Shown: piece by piece, positions 6,978-16,030 of the stretch | Numbering within the stretch: position 1 is the first letter of the stretch | Layout: every line of letters begins with the position of its first letter | DNA from: Paenibacillus amylolyticus | GTDB taxonomy: Bacteria > Bacillota > Bacilli > Paenibacillales > Paenibacillaceae | Direction of reading: 5' to 3' | Assembly: GCF_003719335.1 (NCBI RefSeq) | Contig: NZ_RIAS01000008.1 | Location: 124,001 to 188,000, forward strand | DNA: 64,000 nucleotides | Position numbers and translations under genes: made by a program | Notes under the pieces: model-generated | The model's input: the letters and a program-made list of their open reading frames with translations, nothing else | The model's database searches: none | Told to the model about the DNA's origin: nothing

Positions 6978-9431
6978 CTATTTGCGCAGTTCTGCGTTGA
7001 ATTGCTCTTCCAGATGTGTTACGACACGCGCATGAACTTCAGTAATCTCTTCGTCGGTTAGCGTGCGCTCACGGTTCCGGTATACCAGCGCCATCGCCAC
7101 ACTTTTCTTGTCTTCCCCCAGCTTGCTACCTGTAAATACATCGAATACCTGTACCGTCTGCAACAGCTCCCCAGCGGATTCACGAATTGCACGAAGCATG
7201 TCACCGGCTTCAATATCTTTGCTTACCACCACAGCAATATCACGCTCCACTGCCGGGAAACGCGGAAGTTCACGATAACGAATATCCGCATCCGCTTCCT
7301 GATATATCGCTTCAAGAACAATTTCAGCAACATAAACATCATTTAGATCATATTGTTGCTGTAATTCTGGATGCAATTGACCGAGAGTACCGATCAATGT
7401 GCCTTCACCGCCGTCTTTGCCATCCAAATAGATAGAGGCAGAACGCCCTGGATGAAATCCTTCCGGACTGTTCGCTACGTAAAGAATCCGCTGTTCCAGC
7501 CCCAAATAAGCAAACAAGTTCTCAAGTGCACCTTTGATGTCAAAGAAATCCACTTTCTCTGCTCCGACATTCCATTGTTGCGCTACACGATTACCCGTAA
7601 GCAACATGGAGAGTACCGGTATTTCATGAGGCTGCTTCGTCAGCTTCTCTTCCTCCGTGAAGAAAACACTGCCCACTTCAAACACAGCAAGCGAATCCTG
7701 CTTCCGGTTCATGTTGTATACAGCAGCATCCAGCATCTGCGGCAAAATGCTCGTACGCAACACACTACGATCTTCACTCATCGGCATAGCCAGCTTAACC
7801 GCTTTGCTTCCTTGTGTAAGAGCAGGGAACAGCACTGCTTTGTCTGGATGAACAAAGGAATAACTGATCATTTCCTGCCAGCCGCTTCCAGACATCAACC
7901 CACGGATGGTACGACGAATGGCTTGAGGACGGGTATATGCTCCTGGTGTAGTCGGGCCTTCGATCCACGTTGTTGGAATGTTGTCGTACCCGTATAGACG
8001 GGCTACCTCTTCGAACAGATCCACATCCATCGTGATATCCCCTCTACGAGTAGGCACTTCCACATCGAGAACCCCCTGCTCCGCATCACCACATGCAAAG
8101 TGCAACCGGGCAAAGATTGTTTTCACCTCAAGCAGAGATAGATCCGTGCCCAAGTAACGGTTAAGTCTGTTCAGAGACATTTGAATGACACGCTTCTCGG
8201 AAGATTCAGCGCCCGCTTGAACAATCCCTTGATGCACTTGGCCTGATGCATAACGCTGAATGAGTTCAGCCGCACGATCCAAAGCCGTAATCACCGCACC
8301 CGGGTCTACTTCTTTTTCAAAACGCAAGCTTGCTTCGGAACGCAGCCCCAGTTGGCGCGATGTCTTCCGAACCGTTCCGCCATCGAACTTGGCGGACTCC
8401 AAGAGCAGATTCACGGTGCTTTCCGATACCTCGGAATTTTCACCACCCATAACTCCAGCGATGGCAACAGGCTTCACGCCGTCGGTAATCAGCAGCATAT
8501 GCGGTTCCAGCTTACGCTCCTGTCCATCCAACGTCACAATCGTTTCGCCTTCATGTGCCATACGCACTTCAATACGTCCGTTCTCCAGCTTATCTGCATC
8601 AAATGCGTGCAGCGGCTGACCATATTCCAGCATGACATAATTCGTAATGTCCACGATATTGTTGATTGGACGAACACCAGCTGCCATGAGACGGTTTTGC
8701 ATCCACAGCGGGGAAGCACCCAGTTTGATGCCAGTCACATAACGAGCTGCATAATGGATGCATTGCTCCTGAGCTTTGATCTCTACAGAAATATGATTAG
8801 CCGCTTCATCACCAGCTTCGACCAGCTGATCTTTCGGATTCGGCAACGTCACTTCGCGTCCCAGGATCGCACCCACTTCGTATGCTGCCCCCCGCATACT
8901 CAAGGCGTCGGAGCGGTTCGGCGTCAAATCCAGTTCCAGCACATGATCATCCAAGCCAAGCACCTGGCTAATTGGCGTGCCAACCTCTGTGTTTTCCGGC
9001 AGAACAAGAATACCTTCCTGTTGCTCTTTAGGCAGCAATTTGTCGTTCATGCCAAGCTCTTTGGCAGAACAAATCATACCAAGCGATACCACGCCGCGCA
9101 GCTTCGCTTTTTTAATATCCAGCCCGCCTGGAAGCTTTGCACCAACAAGGGCTACCGCTACCTTTTGACCCGCATCCACATTTTTCGCGCCACATACGAT
9201 CTGCAGCTCTTCCTCTTGCCCTGCATCAATTACACAGACATTCAGCTTGTCCGCGTCCGGGTGTTTCTCCTTACTCTTCACGTAACCAACAACAACCTTG
9301 TTTACCCCTTGGTTGCGGTTCTCCACAACATCAATCTCGATCCCTGCACGGGTGATTTTCTCTGCCAGCTCCTGTGGTGTTACACCTTCAAGGGCAATAT
9401 AATCAGACAGCCAATCTGTCGATACTCTCAT
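6978..9431 (-). CDS. pheT: Phenylalanine--tRNA ligase beta subunit
   Basis: 817 residues, normal for the bacterial beta chain. It opens MRVSTDWLSDYI, has the EMAP/OB tRNA-binding domain (about 40-155), B3/B4 editing domain, B5 domain, the catalytic-like core and a C-terminal ferredoxin-fold anticodon-binding domain (RFPAVERDIAVVV to the end). With PheS it forms the alpha2-beta2 enzyme that charges tRNA-Phe; the beta chain also clears mischarged Tyr-tRNA. The ATG follows AAGGAAG. It is the second gene of the pheST operon, 58 nt after pheS, under the T-box upstream of pheS. Confidence 0.98.
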   Translation of the reverse strand: MRVSTDWLSDYIALEGVTPQELAEKITRAGIEIDVVENRNQGVNKVVVGYVKSKEKHPDADKLNVCVIDAGQEEELQIVCGAKNVDAGQKVAVALVGAKLPGGLDIKKAKLRGVVSLGMICSAKELGMNDKLLPKEQQEGILVLPENTEVGTPISQVLGLDDHVLELDLTPNRSDALSMRGAAYEVGAILGREVTLPNPKDQLVEAGDEAANHISVEIKAQEQCIHYAARYVTGIKLGASPLWMQNRLMAAGVRPINNIVDITNYVMLEYGQPLHAFDADKLENGRIEVRMAHEGETIVTLDGQERKLEPHMLLITDGVKPVAIAGVMGGENSEVSESTVNLLLESAKFDGGTVRKTSRQLGLRSEASLRFEKEVDPGAVITALDRAAELIQRYASGQVHQGIVQAGAESSEKRVIQMSLNRLNRYLGTDLSLLEVKTIFARLHFACGDAEQGVLDVEVPTRRGDITMDVDLFEEVARLYGYDNIPTTWIEGPTTPGAYTRPQAIRRTIRGLMSGSGWQEMISYSFVHPDKAVLFPALTQGSKAVKLAMPMSEDRSVLRTSILPQMLDAAVYNMNRKQDSLAVFEVGSVFFTEEEKLTKQPHEIPVLSMLLTGNRVAQQWNVGAEKVDFFDIKGALENLFAYLGLEQRILYVANSPEGFHPGRSASIYLDGKDGGEGTLIGTLGQLHPELQQQYDLNDVYVAEIVLEAIYQEADADIRYRELPRFPAVERDIAVVVSKDIEAGDMLRAIRESAGELLQTVQVFDVFTGSKLGEDKKSVAMALVYRNRERTLTDEEITEVHARVVTHLEEQFNAELRK

Positions 9432-9489
9432 GCACGTTCACTTCCTTAATCTTTGTATTAGTTTTGACGTTCATTGACGTTCAATATCA

Positions 9490-10524
9490 TTACAGCCGTC
9501 CGAATTGTTTCAGGAACGTCTGATCACTGTTATAGAAATGACGAATATCATCTATGCCATACTTCAGCATTGCGATTCGCTCTACACCCATACCAAAGGC
9601 AAAGCCACTGTATTTCTCCGGGTCATATCCGCCCATCTCCAGCACTTTCGGGTGAACCATACCGCCGCCCAAAATTTCGAGCCAGCCTGTTTGTTTGCAG
9701 ACACGGCATCCGCTACCACCGCATTGTACACAAGTGACATCGACTTCCGCACTTGGCTCGGTGAACGGGAAGAAGCTTGGACGCAGACGAATTTCCGTGT
9801 GAGCGCCGAACATTTCACGCACAAATTGCAGCAACGTTCCTTTCAAATCACTCATACGAATGTTTTCACTGATTACAAGGCCTTCGACTTGATGGAACTG
9901 GAAGGAGTGTGTGGCATCGTCGTCATCGCGGCGATATACTTTACCCGGGCAGATGACTTTGACAGGCACCTCACCTTTCATGCTTTGCATCGTACGAACC
10001 TGTACCGGAGAAGTATGCGTACGCATCAACAGATCCTCAGTAACATAGAAGGAATCCTGCATATCGCGCGCCGGGTGGTTCTTTGGCAGATTCAGGGCTT
10101 CGAAGTTGTAATAGTCCATCTCCACCTCAGGACCTTCTGCTACGCGGTATCCCATACCGATGAAAATATCTTCGATCTCCTGCACTACTTTGGTCAGCGG
10201 ATGCAGTCCGCCTTGACGTCCACGGCGCCCCGGCAAGGTTACATCAATTTTCTCGGATTGAAGTCGCTTCGCAGTCTCTTCCTTCTGGAATTGCTCCTGC
10301 TTGCTGTTGATCACCTCTTCAATCGCTCCACGAACCTCGTTACCCACTTGTCCAATGACTGGACGCTCTTCCGCACTAAGTGCACCCATGCCGCGCAGAA
10401 TCTCAGTCAATGCCCCTTTTTTGCCCAAATACTTTACACGCAGATCAGCCAGCGTCTGCGGATCGTTAACGCCAGACAGCTGTTCCAGCGCTTCGATCTT
10501 CAATGCTTCCAAACGTTCTTTCAT
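9490..10524 (-). CDS. pheS: Phenylalanine--tRNA ligase alpha subunit
   Basis: 344 residues. An N-terminal helical arm (about 1-90) binds tRNA, followed by the class II aaRS catalytic core with motif 2 ([20 protein letters not shown]) and motif 3 ([17 protein letters not shown]). It makes phenylalanyl-adenylate and transfers it to tRNA-Phe in the cytoplasm. The ATG lies 9 nt after AAAGGAGG. First gene of pheST; its transcript starts with a phenylalanine-type T-box leader, so expression should rise when uncharged tRNA-Phe accumulates. Confidence 0.98.
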   Translation of the reverse strand: MKERLEALKIEALEQLSGVNDPQTLADLRVKYLGKKGALTEILRGMGALSAEERPVIGQVGNEVRGAIEEVINSKQEQFQKEETAKRLQSEKIDVTLPGRRGRQGGLHPLTKVVQEIEDIFIGMGYRVAEGPEVEMDYYNFEALNLPKNHPARDMQDSFYVTEDLLMRTHTSPVQVRTMQSMKGEVPVKVICPGKVYRRDDDDATHSFQFHQVEGLVISENIRMSDLKGTLLQFVREMFGAHTEIRLRPSFFPFTEPSAEVDVTCVQCGGSGCRVCKQTGWLEILGGGMVHPKVLEMGGYDPEKYSGFAFGMGVERIAMLKYGIDDIRHFYNSDQTFLKQFGRL

Positions 10525-10544
10525 GTGTAATTGCCTCCTTTAAA

Positions 10545-10895
10545 TGCTGTTATTGCAACAAAAAAAGGCCTTTTCTCCCCAAAAGGGACGAAAAGACCGT
10601 GGTACCACCCTTGTTAGACTCCCGTTGTCACATTGCAACAAGCTCTGCAACACGTTCTGTCTCACTTTGTACGGAATAACGACCGTTAACCGTTTACCCC
10701 TACTGTCGTCTCTGTGTCTGCACACATCATCAGGTTCAGGGAACCGCTCCGGAGTGAATTTCGGCAGCCTGGTTCTACAGAAACGCTCTCAATCTACGGC
10801 GCTTCCTCCCTGTCCAGAGGCACTGCTTACTTGTCTCCATCAATACGTTTGTTCAAATTAAACTAACCTTTATCGATACCAATGATCGATGATCG
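10545..10895 (-). promoter_or_regulatory. T-box leader of pheST
   Basis: The minus strand carries the conserved T-box GGGTGGTACCACGG (10597-10610), overlapping an antiterminator and a terminator whose stem GGTCTTTTC/GAAAAGGCC (10567-10598) runs into a T-run. A UUC followed by A (10756-10758), read on the minus strand within stem I, is a plausible Phe specifier codon. Uncharged tRNA-Phe would pair with the specifier and the T-box bulge and favour read-through into pheS. The specifier call is by position only. Confidence 0.9.
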
Positions 10896-10901
10896 TTCAT
10901 T

Positions 10902-10930
10902 ATTATATGCAAAATACGGTGAAATAGCAA
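10902..10930 (-). promoter_or_regulatory. Promoter of pheST
   Basis: TTGCTA (10925-10930), 17-nt spacer, TATAAT (10902-10907) on the minus strand, placing the start of transcription near 10895, just ahead of the T-box. The -35 begins 14 nt after the ABC-F stop codon. Confidence 0.8.
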
Positions 10931-10943
10931 GCATGCCCCGTTG

Positions 10944-12845
10944 CTAATTTGCAGATGCACCTTGATTTCTCAGCTCCTTCAATCGTTGCTGAATGACACG
11001 AATCTCGGCTGATTCTCCCTCCATCTCTGCCGCAGGCTCCGTGAGCGAAAGGCGTTCTCGTTCTGTTCCTGCAGGGCTTACGGGAGAAAGCAACTCAGAC
11101 AGTCTCATCTCCAGCCGCAGACGCTCATCATCCGAATCACGTGTGTCCAGTGCAGATTCCCGTAGTTGCACCGTTTGCTCCCAATCCGCCACGCCTCCCT
11201 CAAAAAGTGATATCGTTCCATCGGGCTTCAAGTCACATAGACGATTCGCCAGCGTTCGGACTAACATCCGGTCATGAGATACAATAACCAGTGCACCGGA
11301 GGCTTCTTTTAGCACATTTTCCATCACTTCCTGCGTGTCAATGTCCAGATAATTCGTTGGCTCATCGAGCACCAGCAGATTGGCGCCGCCGAAATACAAT
11401 CGTAGAAATGCCACCCGGCATTTCTCCCCCATGCTTAAATCCCCAATCCGTTTAAATACATCTTCTCGTGAAAATAAAAAACATCCCAGGATGGTACGAG
11501 CACCACTCTGCGTCATCGAAGGGAGGGCAAGTAAGCTGTCCAGCAGTGTTGCATTCTCAGGCAAGCCCTCCAGCTCTTGTGAGAAATAACCGATCCGAAG
11601 CTGGGGATGACGGCTCACTTTTCCCTGCGAAGGTTGAAGCTCTCCAATCATTAATTTCAACAGTGTGCTCTTGCCTGTACCATTTGCTCCACGCACGGCA
11701 AGCCGGTCCCCACGCTCAACGGCAATCCGCAAATCGTGAAGAAACGAGTGCTTAGGATCGTACGAAAAGTTTACTTCCTCCAGCGCCAGAAGTTGACGAG
11801 CCCCGATTGAGCTCATCTGTAGCTCCATGTTCAGTTTGGCGGCTTCACGCGGTTTATCCACCCGCTCATTCTCAAGCCGCTCTAGCTGCTTCTGTTTGGC
11901 GTGGTAACGCGAAATATTTTTGTTCGCTCTCGCCTTGTAGAAACTCTGGGTAATCTTCACCTCTTGGCCGCCTGCCTCATTATGAGCCTTGTGAAACCAC
12001 TGTTGATAATTACGAATCGTTTCCTCCAGCGCTTTTCGTTCCAGTTGCTGTTTGCGATATATCGTCTCCTGTTCCTTCAACTCCCGCTCTTTATGCCCCT
12101 TGTAATCGGTATAACCACCTCTATATTTCGTCAGTTTGTCTGCGCTAAATTCAATTACACTGGTTGCTACCCGGTCAATAAATGTCCGGTCATGGGATAC
12201 AAACAGCACCGTACCCTCGTATGCAGATAACCAGGCTTCGAGCCAACGCATGCTCTCTTCATCCAGATGATTGGTCGGTTCATCCAAAATTAAAAACTTG
12301 GGCTTGCTAACCAGCAGTCCAGCGAGGCGCGCTTTTGTTTTCTGACCACCGCTAAGTGATTGATAAGGCCTGCTCCAGTGTTCCGTGCTTAACCCGAGGC
12401 GTGTTAACACTTTCTCCACCTCTGTTTCCCACATGTAGCCGTTCAGTTGCTCATATTCCTCCAAAAAACGGGCATATTCGTCCAGCAAAGCGGTATCTTC
12501 GGCAGCATCAGCGTCACTCAATCGCCGCTCCAGTTCTTCAAGTTTTCGCTTGACCTCGTCAATCCTCCCACTCTCCCGCCTTACTGCATTCAATACGTTT
12601 ATTCCACTCGGGACCTCCGAACGTTGACGCATGAAGCCCCATTCCGGGAGTGGAAGATGACGATCAATCCGTCCATCCCCTTGCTCTTCACCGAGTATAA
12701 TCCGTAAAAGTGTCGTTTTGCCGCATCCATTGCGTCCTAAAATGGCGAGCCGTTCGCCTTCGTTAATTTCAAGGTTCAATCCCGCAAACAATTCATTACC
12801 GTTCCATTCTTTTGATACTTCATGCAAGCGCACCAATGTCGTCAT
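10944..12845 (-). CDS. ABC-F family ATPase (ribosome-acting; possible antibiotic resistance factor)
   Basis: 633 residues with two ABC ATPase domains and no membrane segments. Domain 1 has GRNGCGKTT, the SLSGGQKTK signature and LILDEPTNHLD; domain 2 has GANGTGKST, LSMGEKCR and LLVLDEPTNYLD. Between them (about 235-345) is the linker that in ABC-F proteins reaches the ribosomal P site, here with a QWFHKAHNEAGGQE loop. The C-terminus (about 555-633) adds a charged helical extension. Family members act on translation or protect ribosomes from lincosamide, streptogramin, pleuromutilin or macrolide drugs; I cannot assign the subfamily by eye. The ATG follows a GAGG motif. A terminator-like hairpin stands just upstream of the start, which suggests attenuation as in vmlR-type resistance genes. 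Confidence 0.88.
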   Translation of the reverse strand: MTTLVRLHEVSKEWNGNELFAGLNLEINEGERLAILGRNGCGKTTLLRIILGEEQGDGRIDRHLPLPEWGFMRQRSEVPSGINVLNAVRRESGRIDEVKRKLEELERRLSDADAAEDTALLDEYARFLEEYEQLNGYMWETEVEKVLTRLGLSTEHWSRPYQSLSGGQKTKARLAGLLVSKPKFLILDEPTNHLDEESMRWLEAWLSAYEGTVLFVSHDRTFIDRVATSVIEFSADKLTKYRGGYTDYKGHKERELKEQETIYRKQQLERKALEETIRNYQQWFHKAHNEAGGQEVKITQSFYKARANKNISRYHAKQKQLERLENERVDKPREAAKLNMELQMSSIGARQLLALEEVNFSYDPKHSFLHDLRIAVERGDRLAVRGANGTGKSTLLKLMIGELQPSQGKVSRHPQLRIGYFSQELEGLPENATLLDSLLALPSMTQSGARTILGCFLFSREDVFKRIGDLSMGEKCRVAFLRLYFGGANLLVLDEPTNYLDIDTQEVMENVLKEASGALVIVSHDRMLVRTLANRLCDLKPDGTISLFEGGVADWEQTVQLRESALDTRDSDDERLRLEMRLSELLSPVSPAGTERERLSLTEPAAEMEGESAEIRVIQQRLKELRNQGASAN

Positions 12846-12868
12846 GAGTCCTCATCCTTTCTTGAACA

Positions 12869-12906
12869 AAAAAATCAAAAAAACCGCTGGCATCAGCCGG
12901 CGGTTT
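12869..12906 (-). terminator. Attenuator-type terminator immediately upstream of the ABC-F gene
   Basis: AACCGCCGGC, loop TGAT, GCCAGCGGTT (12882-12905), followed on the minus strand by TTTTT, GA and another T-run, ending about 24 nt before the ABC-F start. The tRNA genes upstream already have their own terminator at 13253-13280, so this one lies inside the ABC-F leader. Confidence 0.8.
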
Positions 12907-13182
12907 AACAATTCGTTATGGAATCAAGCATTCAAAATGCAGATATGAGGTCAAATATAGCATGAACAAATACACCCTAATAAGGGTATACGCAAGCTAA
13001 ATTGCCTGCTGGTTTCATACTTTTCCCATAGCTGAATTTGGACACACGAATCCCCTCATTGCTCAGCCGCTCGGCTGACTGCGTCATACAACAATCTGCA
13101 GTTAACTGGGGTTCACTTCATGTGTCTTACTTCATGGGACGTATGGTTACCTCTCATTCATGTGTAGTATCAATTCTCCGTT

Positions 13183-13210
13183 ATTGTACCAGATCATTGG
13201 AAAAAAGCAA
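13183..13210 (-). promoter_or_regulatory. Probable promoter of the ABC-F gene and its ~330-nt leader
   Basis: TTGCTT (13205-13210), 16-nt spacer, TACAAT (13183-13188). The leader between about 13176 and 12846 holds short hairpins (CAGCCGAGCGGCTG near 13065-13078; TACCCTTATTAGGGT near 12976-12990) and two small open frames: MNER at 13147-13161 and a 14-codon frame at 13015-13059. Neither has a strong ribosome binding site. Confidence 0.45.
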
Positions 13211-13252
13211 AGGTCAGCATGTCATTGTCTGTATCTAAATTTCAAAAAAAAG

Positions 13253-13280
13253 AAAAAACCCTTGATAACCAAGGGTTTTC
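13253..13280 (-). terminator. Terminator of the tRNA-Pro/tRNA-Gly transcript
   Basis: AAAACCCTTG, loop, CAAGGGTTTT followed by TTTTCTTTTTTTT on the minus strand, 16 nt after the end of tRNA-Gly. Confidence 0.9.
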
Positions 13281-13295
13281 CGGGTACTACTGTTA

Positions 13296-13366
13296 AGCGG
13301 GTGATGGGAATCGAACCCACGCTATTAGCTTGGAAGGCTAAAGTTCTACCATTGAACTACACCCGC
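13296..13366 (-). tRNA. tRNA-Gly (UCC)
   Basis: 71-nt cloverleaf. Acceptor GCGGGTG/CACCCGC with discriminator T, D arm with GTTCAATGGTAGAAC, anticodon loop CTTCCAA (anticodon TCC), T arm GTGGGTTCGAATCCCA. The 3' CCA is not encoded. Second gene of a two-tRNA transcript. Confidence 0.95.
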
Positions 13367-13377
13367 AAGATGAACAA

Positions 13378-13451
13378 TCGGGACGACACGATTTGAACAT
13401 GCGACCCCCTGGTCCCAAACCAGGTGCTCTACCAAGCTGAGCTACGTCCCG
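13378..13451 (-). tRNA. tRNA-Pro (UGG)
   Basis: 74-nt cloverleaf. Acceptor CGGGACG/CGTCCCG with discriminator A, D arm GCTCAGCTTGGTAGAGC, anticodon stem-loop CTGGT-TTGGGA-CCAG (anticodon TGG), T arm GCATGTTCAAATCGTGT. CCA is not encoded. It lies 11 nt upstream of tRNA-Gly. Confidence 0.95.
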
Positions 13452-13492
13452 TTAAATTCCGAATGGAAGTTAACAGTGATTTTACAAAACTT

Positions 13493-13521
13493 AATATACC
13501 ACGATCCGCACTAACGTGCAA
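13493..13521 (-). promoter_or_regulatory. Promoter of the tRNA-Pro/tRNA-Gly operon
   Basis: TTGCAC (13516-13521), 17-nt spacer, TATATT (13493-13498), about 42 nt upstream of tRNA-Pro. Confidence 0.8.
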
Positions 13522-13562
13522 GGTGAATCAGCAGTTTTCTTCCTAAAACTGGATACGAGAAA

Positions 13563-13588
13563 GGCAGGAACGCTCTCGCGACCCTGCT
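13563..13588 (-). terminator. Possible weak terminator after the GGDEF/EAL gene
   Basis: GCAGG-gt-CGC-gaga-GCG-tt-CCTGC followed by CTTTCTC on the minus strand. The U-run is poor, so this may only be a hairpin. Confidence 0.4.
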
Positions 13589-13593
13589 ACTTC

Positions 13594-15720
13594 TTATCCT
13601 GCCGGCTTGTCAATATCTCTTAAGAACCTTTGCTCAAAGTCCGCCGCTTCAATCGGCTTACCGAAAAAATACCCTTGTGCCTCATGACAATGCTGATTTC
13701 GGAGAAACATCATCTGTTCCTCGTTCTCAACACCTTCTGCTGTAACCTTGAGTTGTAAATGGTGTGCCATCGAAGTAATCGTTGATACAATAGCAGCGTT
13801 ATTGCTGTCTTCCATGATTTCATTCACAAATGATCGGTCAATCTTGAGCCGGTCAATCGGCAAATCCTTGAGATAATGGAGTGAGCTGTATCCCGTGCCA
13901 AAGTCATCAATACTAATATGTACACCAATCTCCTTAATTTTATGAAGCTGTTCAAAGGCCCGATCTTTGTCAAACGTCATGCTCTCCGTAATCTCCAGTT
14001 CAAGCCATACCGGCTCAAGTCCCGTTTCCCTCAGAATACTGTTGATACTCTCAAGCAGATGGGAATGTCTGAACTGTCTCATCGATAGGTTAACGGATAC
14101 ACACAGTTTGCGATATCCCGCTTCCTGCCATAGCTTGTTCTGTGCACAAGCCTGTCGGAGCACCCATTCTCCGAGCGGAACAATCAGTCCACTCTCCTCG
14201 GCCAGCGGAATAAACTCTGCGGGTGACACTGAACCGCGCTGCGGATGTTGCCATCTCACAAGAGCTTCCATGCCTACGATCAGTCCGCTTTGCAGATTCA
14301 CCTGGGGCTGGTATACCAGATAAAACTGCCCCCGAGCCAGTGCTTTGCGCAAATCATTTTCAAGTTGCAATCGTTCCTGAGCTTTCATCTGCATGGCATG
14401 TGCATAGCGGTTAAGTTCAATTCCCTGTTCCTTCGCACTATGCAGAGCCGTGTCGGCGTTCTGAATAATCTCTTGTGGAGACTCTCCATCATAAGGAAAG
14501 ATGGCCATGCCTATGCCCAGCGTAAGATGATATTCGTTCCCATCCACCATAACCGGTTTTTCAAAGAGCTGCAGAATCGACCGTGTCCGGCGTAACGCTG
14601 TATCTGTACTGTAGAAGTCCGTCATGGTTAGCGCAAATTCGTCTCTCCCTAGACCAAACACCTCTTCTCCCGGGAGAGATGAATGATTCAATCGCTGTCC
14701 AACCTGACGCAGAACCCGGTTAGCCGCTTGTTGCCCAAGGGAGTCATTTATGGTTTTGAAACGATTAATGTTGAGCACAAGTACACCGACGAGTTTTTCC
14801 TCCACAACCGCATCATCCAGCATGAGTTGAAGGCGCTGGCTTAGGCGGCGGCGATTCGGAAGGCCCGTGACATCATCATGGTGGGCAATGTAATTCATTT
14901 TGGCCTCAGCGGCCTGTTGTTGCAGGAATGGGGTGTCAACTACAGATGCATAGAGCCCCTTTTGAATGAAAAAGTATCCCAAACAATTGCTGAGCATACC
15001 AAGCAGCAGATTGAGATCGTCCACTACACTTGCAGTCACGAAATACGCCTGACCTAGCAAAAAACAGAACATGCCATTAAGGATAGGTGGTAGATCGGCG
15101 TTTTTTGTCTTTTTCCACTGCACATACAGAACAACAGCCCCAGTAATATACAGCAGTCCTGCAATCCAATGCAGGCGAGTGAATGCTTTACCAAGCAAAT
15201 GACCATCAAGCATCTCGGGCAGTAAACTCCACTCTTGAATAGAACAGATGTACAAAATCAGAAAGACTCCTAGGGTAGCGCTGAACAGAAGAAATTTGCG
15301 CGGTAATGCAACTTGCTTCTCGTGCACGGTGTATATAAATAACAGTCCCACTGAACAAACCAGTGATCCCATCGTTGACATCATTAATGAAAAATCGGAT
15401 TCCATCATCGCTCTGTTAGGAACGTCTTCTGCAAATGAAACGATGTGCACCAGTTCAAAAAGACCTATCATTAAAAAGAGTGTTGTCAGTAACACTCTGC
15501 GCAGCGTCAATTTTTGAGTTTGAAATAGCCAGCTTTGATTATAAATGCCAATACAGGCAGCCGTTGCAGCGAATCCACCTAGAAGCGTTATCACCGGGTA
15601 ACCCGAAAAAACCAGATCAGAGCCTGAAGAAGAACGAAACCATTGACTTACGAGGAAAAACAATAAGCCGCCGATGGCGACCCAACCTATGTGACTCTGA
15701 CCTTGCATTTTAAACTTCAT
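13594..15720 (-). CDS. Membrane GGDEF/EAL protein; probable c-di-GMP phosphodiesterase
   Basis: 708 residues. Residues 1-260 form seven or eight TM helices, a MASE-like membrane sensor. A GGDEF domain follows (about 275-440) whose active motif reads GRDEF (358-362) in place of GGDEF, so cyclase activity is probably lost. The C-terminal EAL domain (about 450-700) keeps E485-A-L, the QPQVNLQSG strand, D605-D606-FGTGYSSL and EGVENEEQ, all expected of an active c-di-GMP phosphodiesterase. The degenerate GGDEF may bind GTP to regulate the EAL domain, as in other such hybrids. The ATG has no strong Shine-Dalgarno that I can see. It is alone between the tRNA operon and an AT-rich gap, and probably lowers c-di-GMP in response to a membrane signal. 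Confidence 0.9.
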   Translation of the reverse strand: MKFKMQGQSHIGWVAIGGLLFFLVSQWFRSSSGSDLVFSGYPVITLLGGFAATAACIGIYNQSWLFQTQKLTLRRVLLTTLFLMIGLFELVHIVSFAEDVPNRAMMESDFSLMMSTMGSLVCSVGLLFIYTVHEKQVALPRKFLLFSATLGVFLILYICSIQEWSLLPEMLDGHLLGKAFTRLHWIAGLLYITGAVVLYVQWKKTKNADLPPILNGMFCFLLGQAYFVTASVVDDLNLLLGMLSNCLGYFFIQKGLYASVVDTPFLQQQAAEAKMNYIAHHDDVTGLPNRRRLSQRLQLMLDDAVVEEKLVGVLVLNINRFKTINDSLGQQAANRVLRQVGQRLNHSSLPGEEVFGLGRDEFALTMTDFYSTDTALRRTRSILQLFEKPVMVDGNEYHLTLGIGMAIFPYDGESPQEIIQNADTALHSAKEQGIELNRYAHAMQMKAQERLQLENDLRKALARGQFYLVYQPQVNLQSGLIVGMEALVRWQHPQRGSVSPAEFIPLAEESGLIVPLGEWVLRQACAQNKLWQEAGYRKLCVSVNLSMRQFRHSHLLESINSILRETGLEPVWLELEITESMTFDKDRAFEQLHKIKEIGVHISIDDFGTGYSSLHYLKDLPIDRLKIDRSFVNEIMEDSNNAAIVSTITSMAHHLQLKVTAEGVENEEQMMFLRNQHCHEAQGYFFGKPIEAADFEQRFLRDIDKPAG

Positions 15721-15962
15721 GCCATGTTTTCCTTCCCGGGATCACTATCCTGAAATACGTGTACAACTGAATTCTGTTGATCTGATTCACCAAGTATATT
15801 ACACATTTCGACAAAAACATATATTGACCACTGTTTAATTTAATCTTCCATATTTTCTATCTGGTACATAATAACATTTAAATCCCTATTCGTGAACTAA
15901 AAAATAGTTATAAGTAGGAATATCTATTCATAAAAATGAGTGAAAACAAGGCATAAAGAACT

Positions 15963-16001
15963 AAAAAAACATGGACCTCAGGTTAGAGACCATGTTTTTT
16001 T
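15963..16001. terminator. Bidirectional terminator after the aldolase-fold gene
   Basis: AAAAAAACATGG pairs with CCATGTTTTTTT around a ~16-nt loop; T-runs occur on both strands. It serves the minus-strand gene ending at 16031. The remaining gap up to 15720 is AT-rich and shows no gene. Confidence 0.85.
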
Positions 16002-16030
16002 CGAATTTACAACTGTATTTAAGACTATTT

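Noticed and set aside
10540..10861. Open frames on both strands upstream of pheS
   Set aside because: They overlap the T-box RNA of pheST and lack start signals.
13160..13396. Plus-strand open frame of 78 codons across the two tRNA genes
   Set aside because: It is antisense to tRNA-Gly and tRNA-Pro; the VMGIEPTLLAWKAK-type peptide is a well-known false gene from antisense tRNA-Gly.
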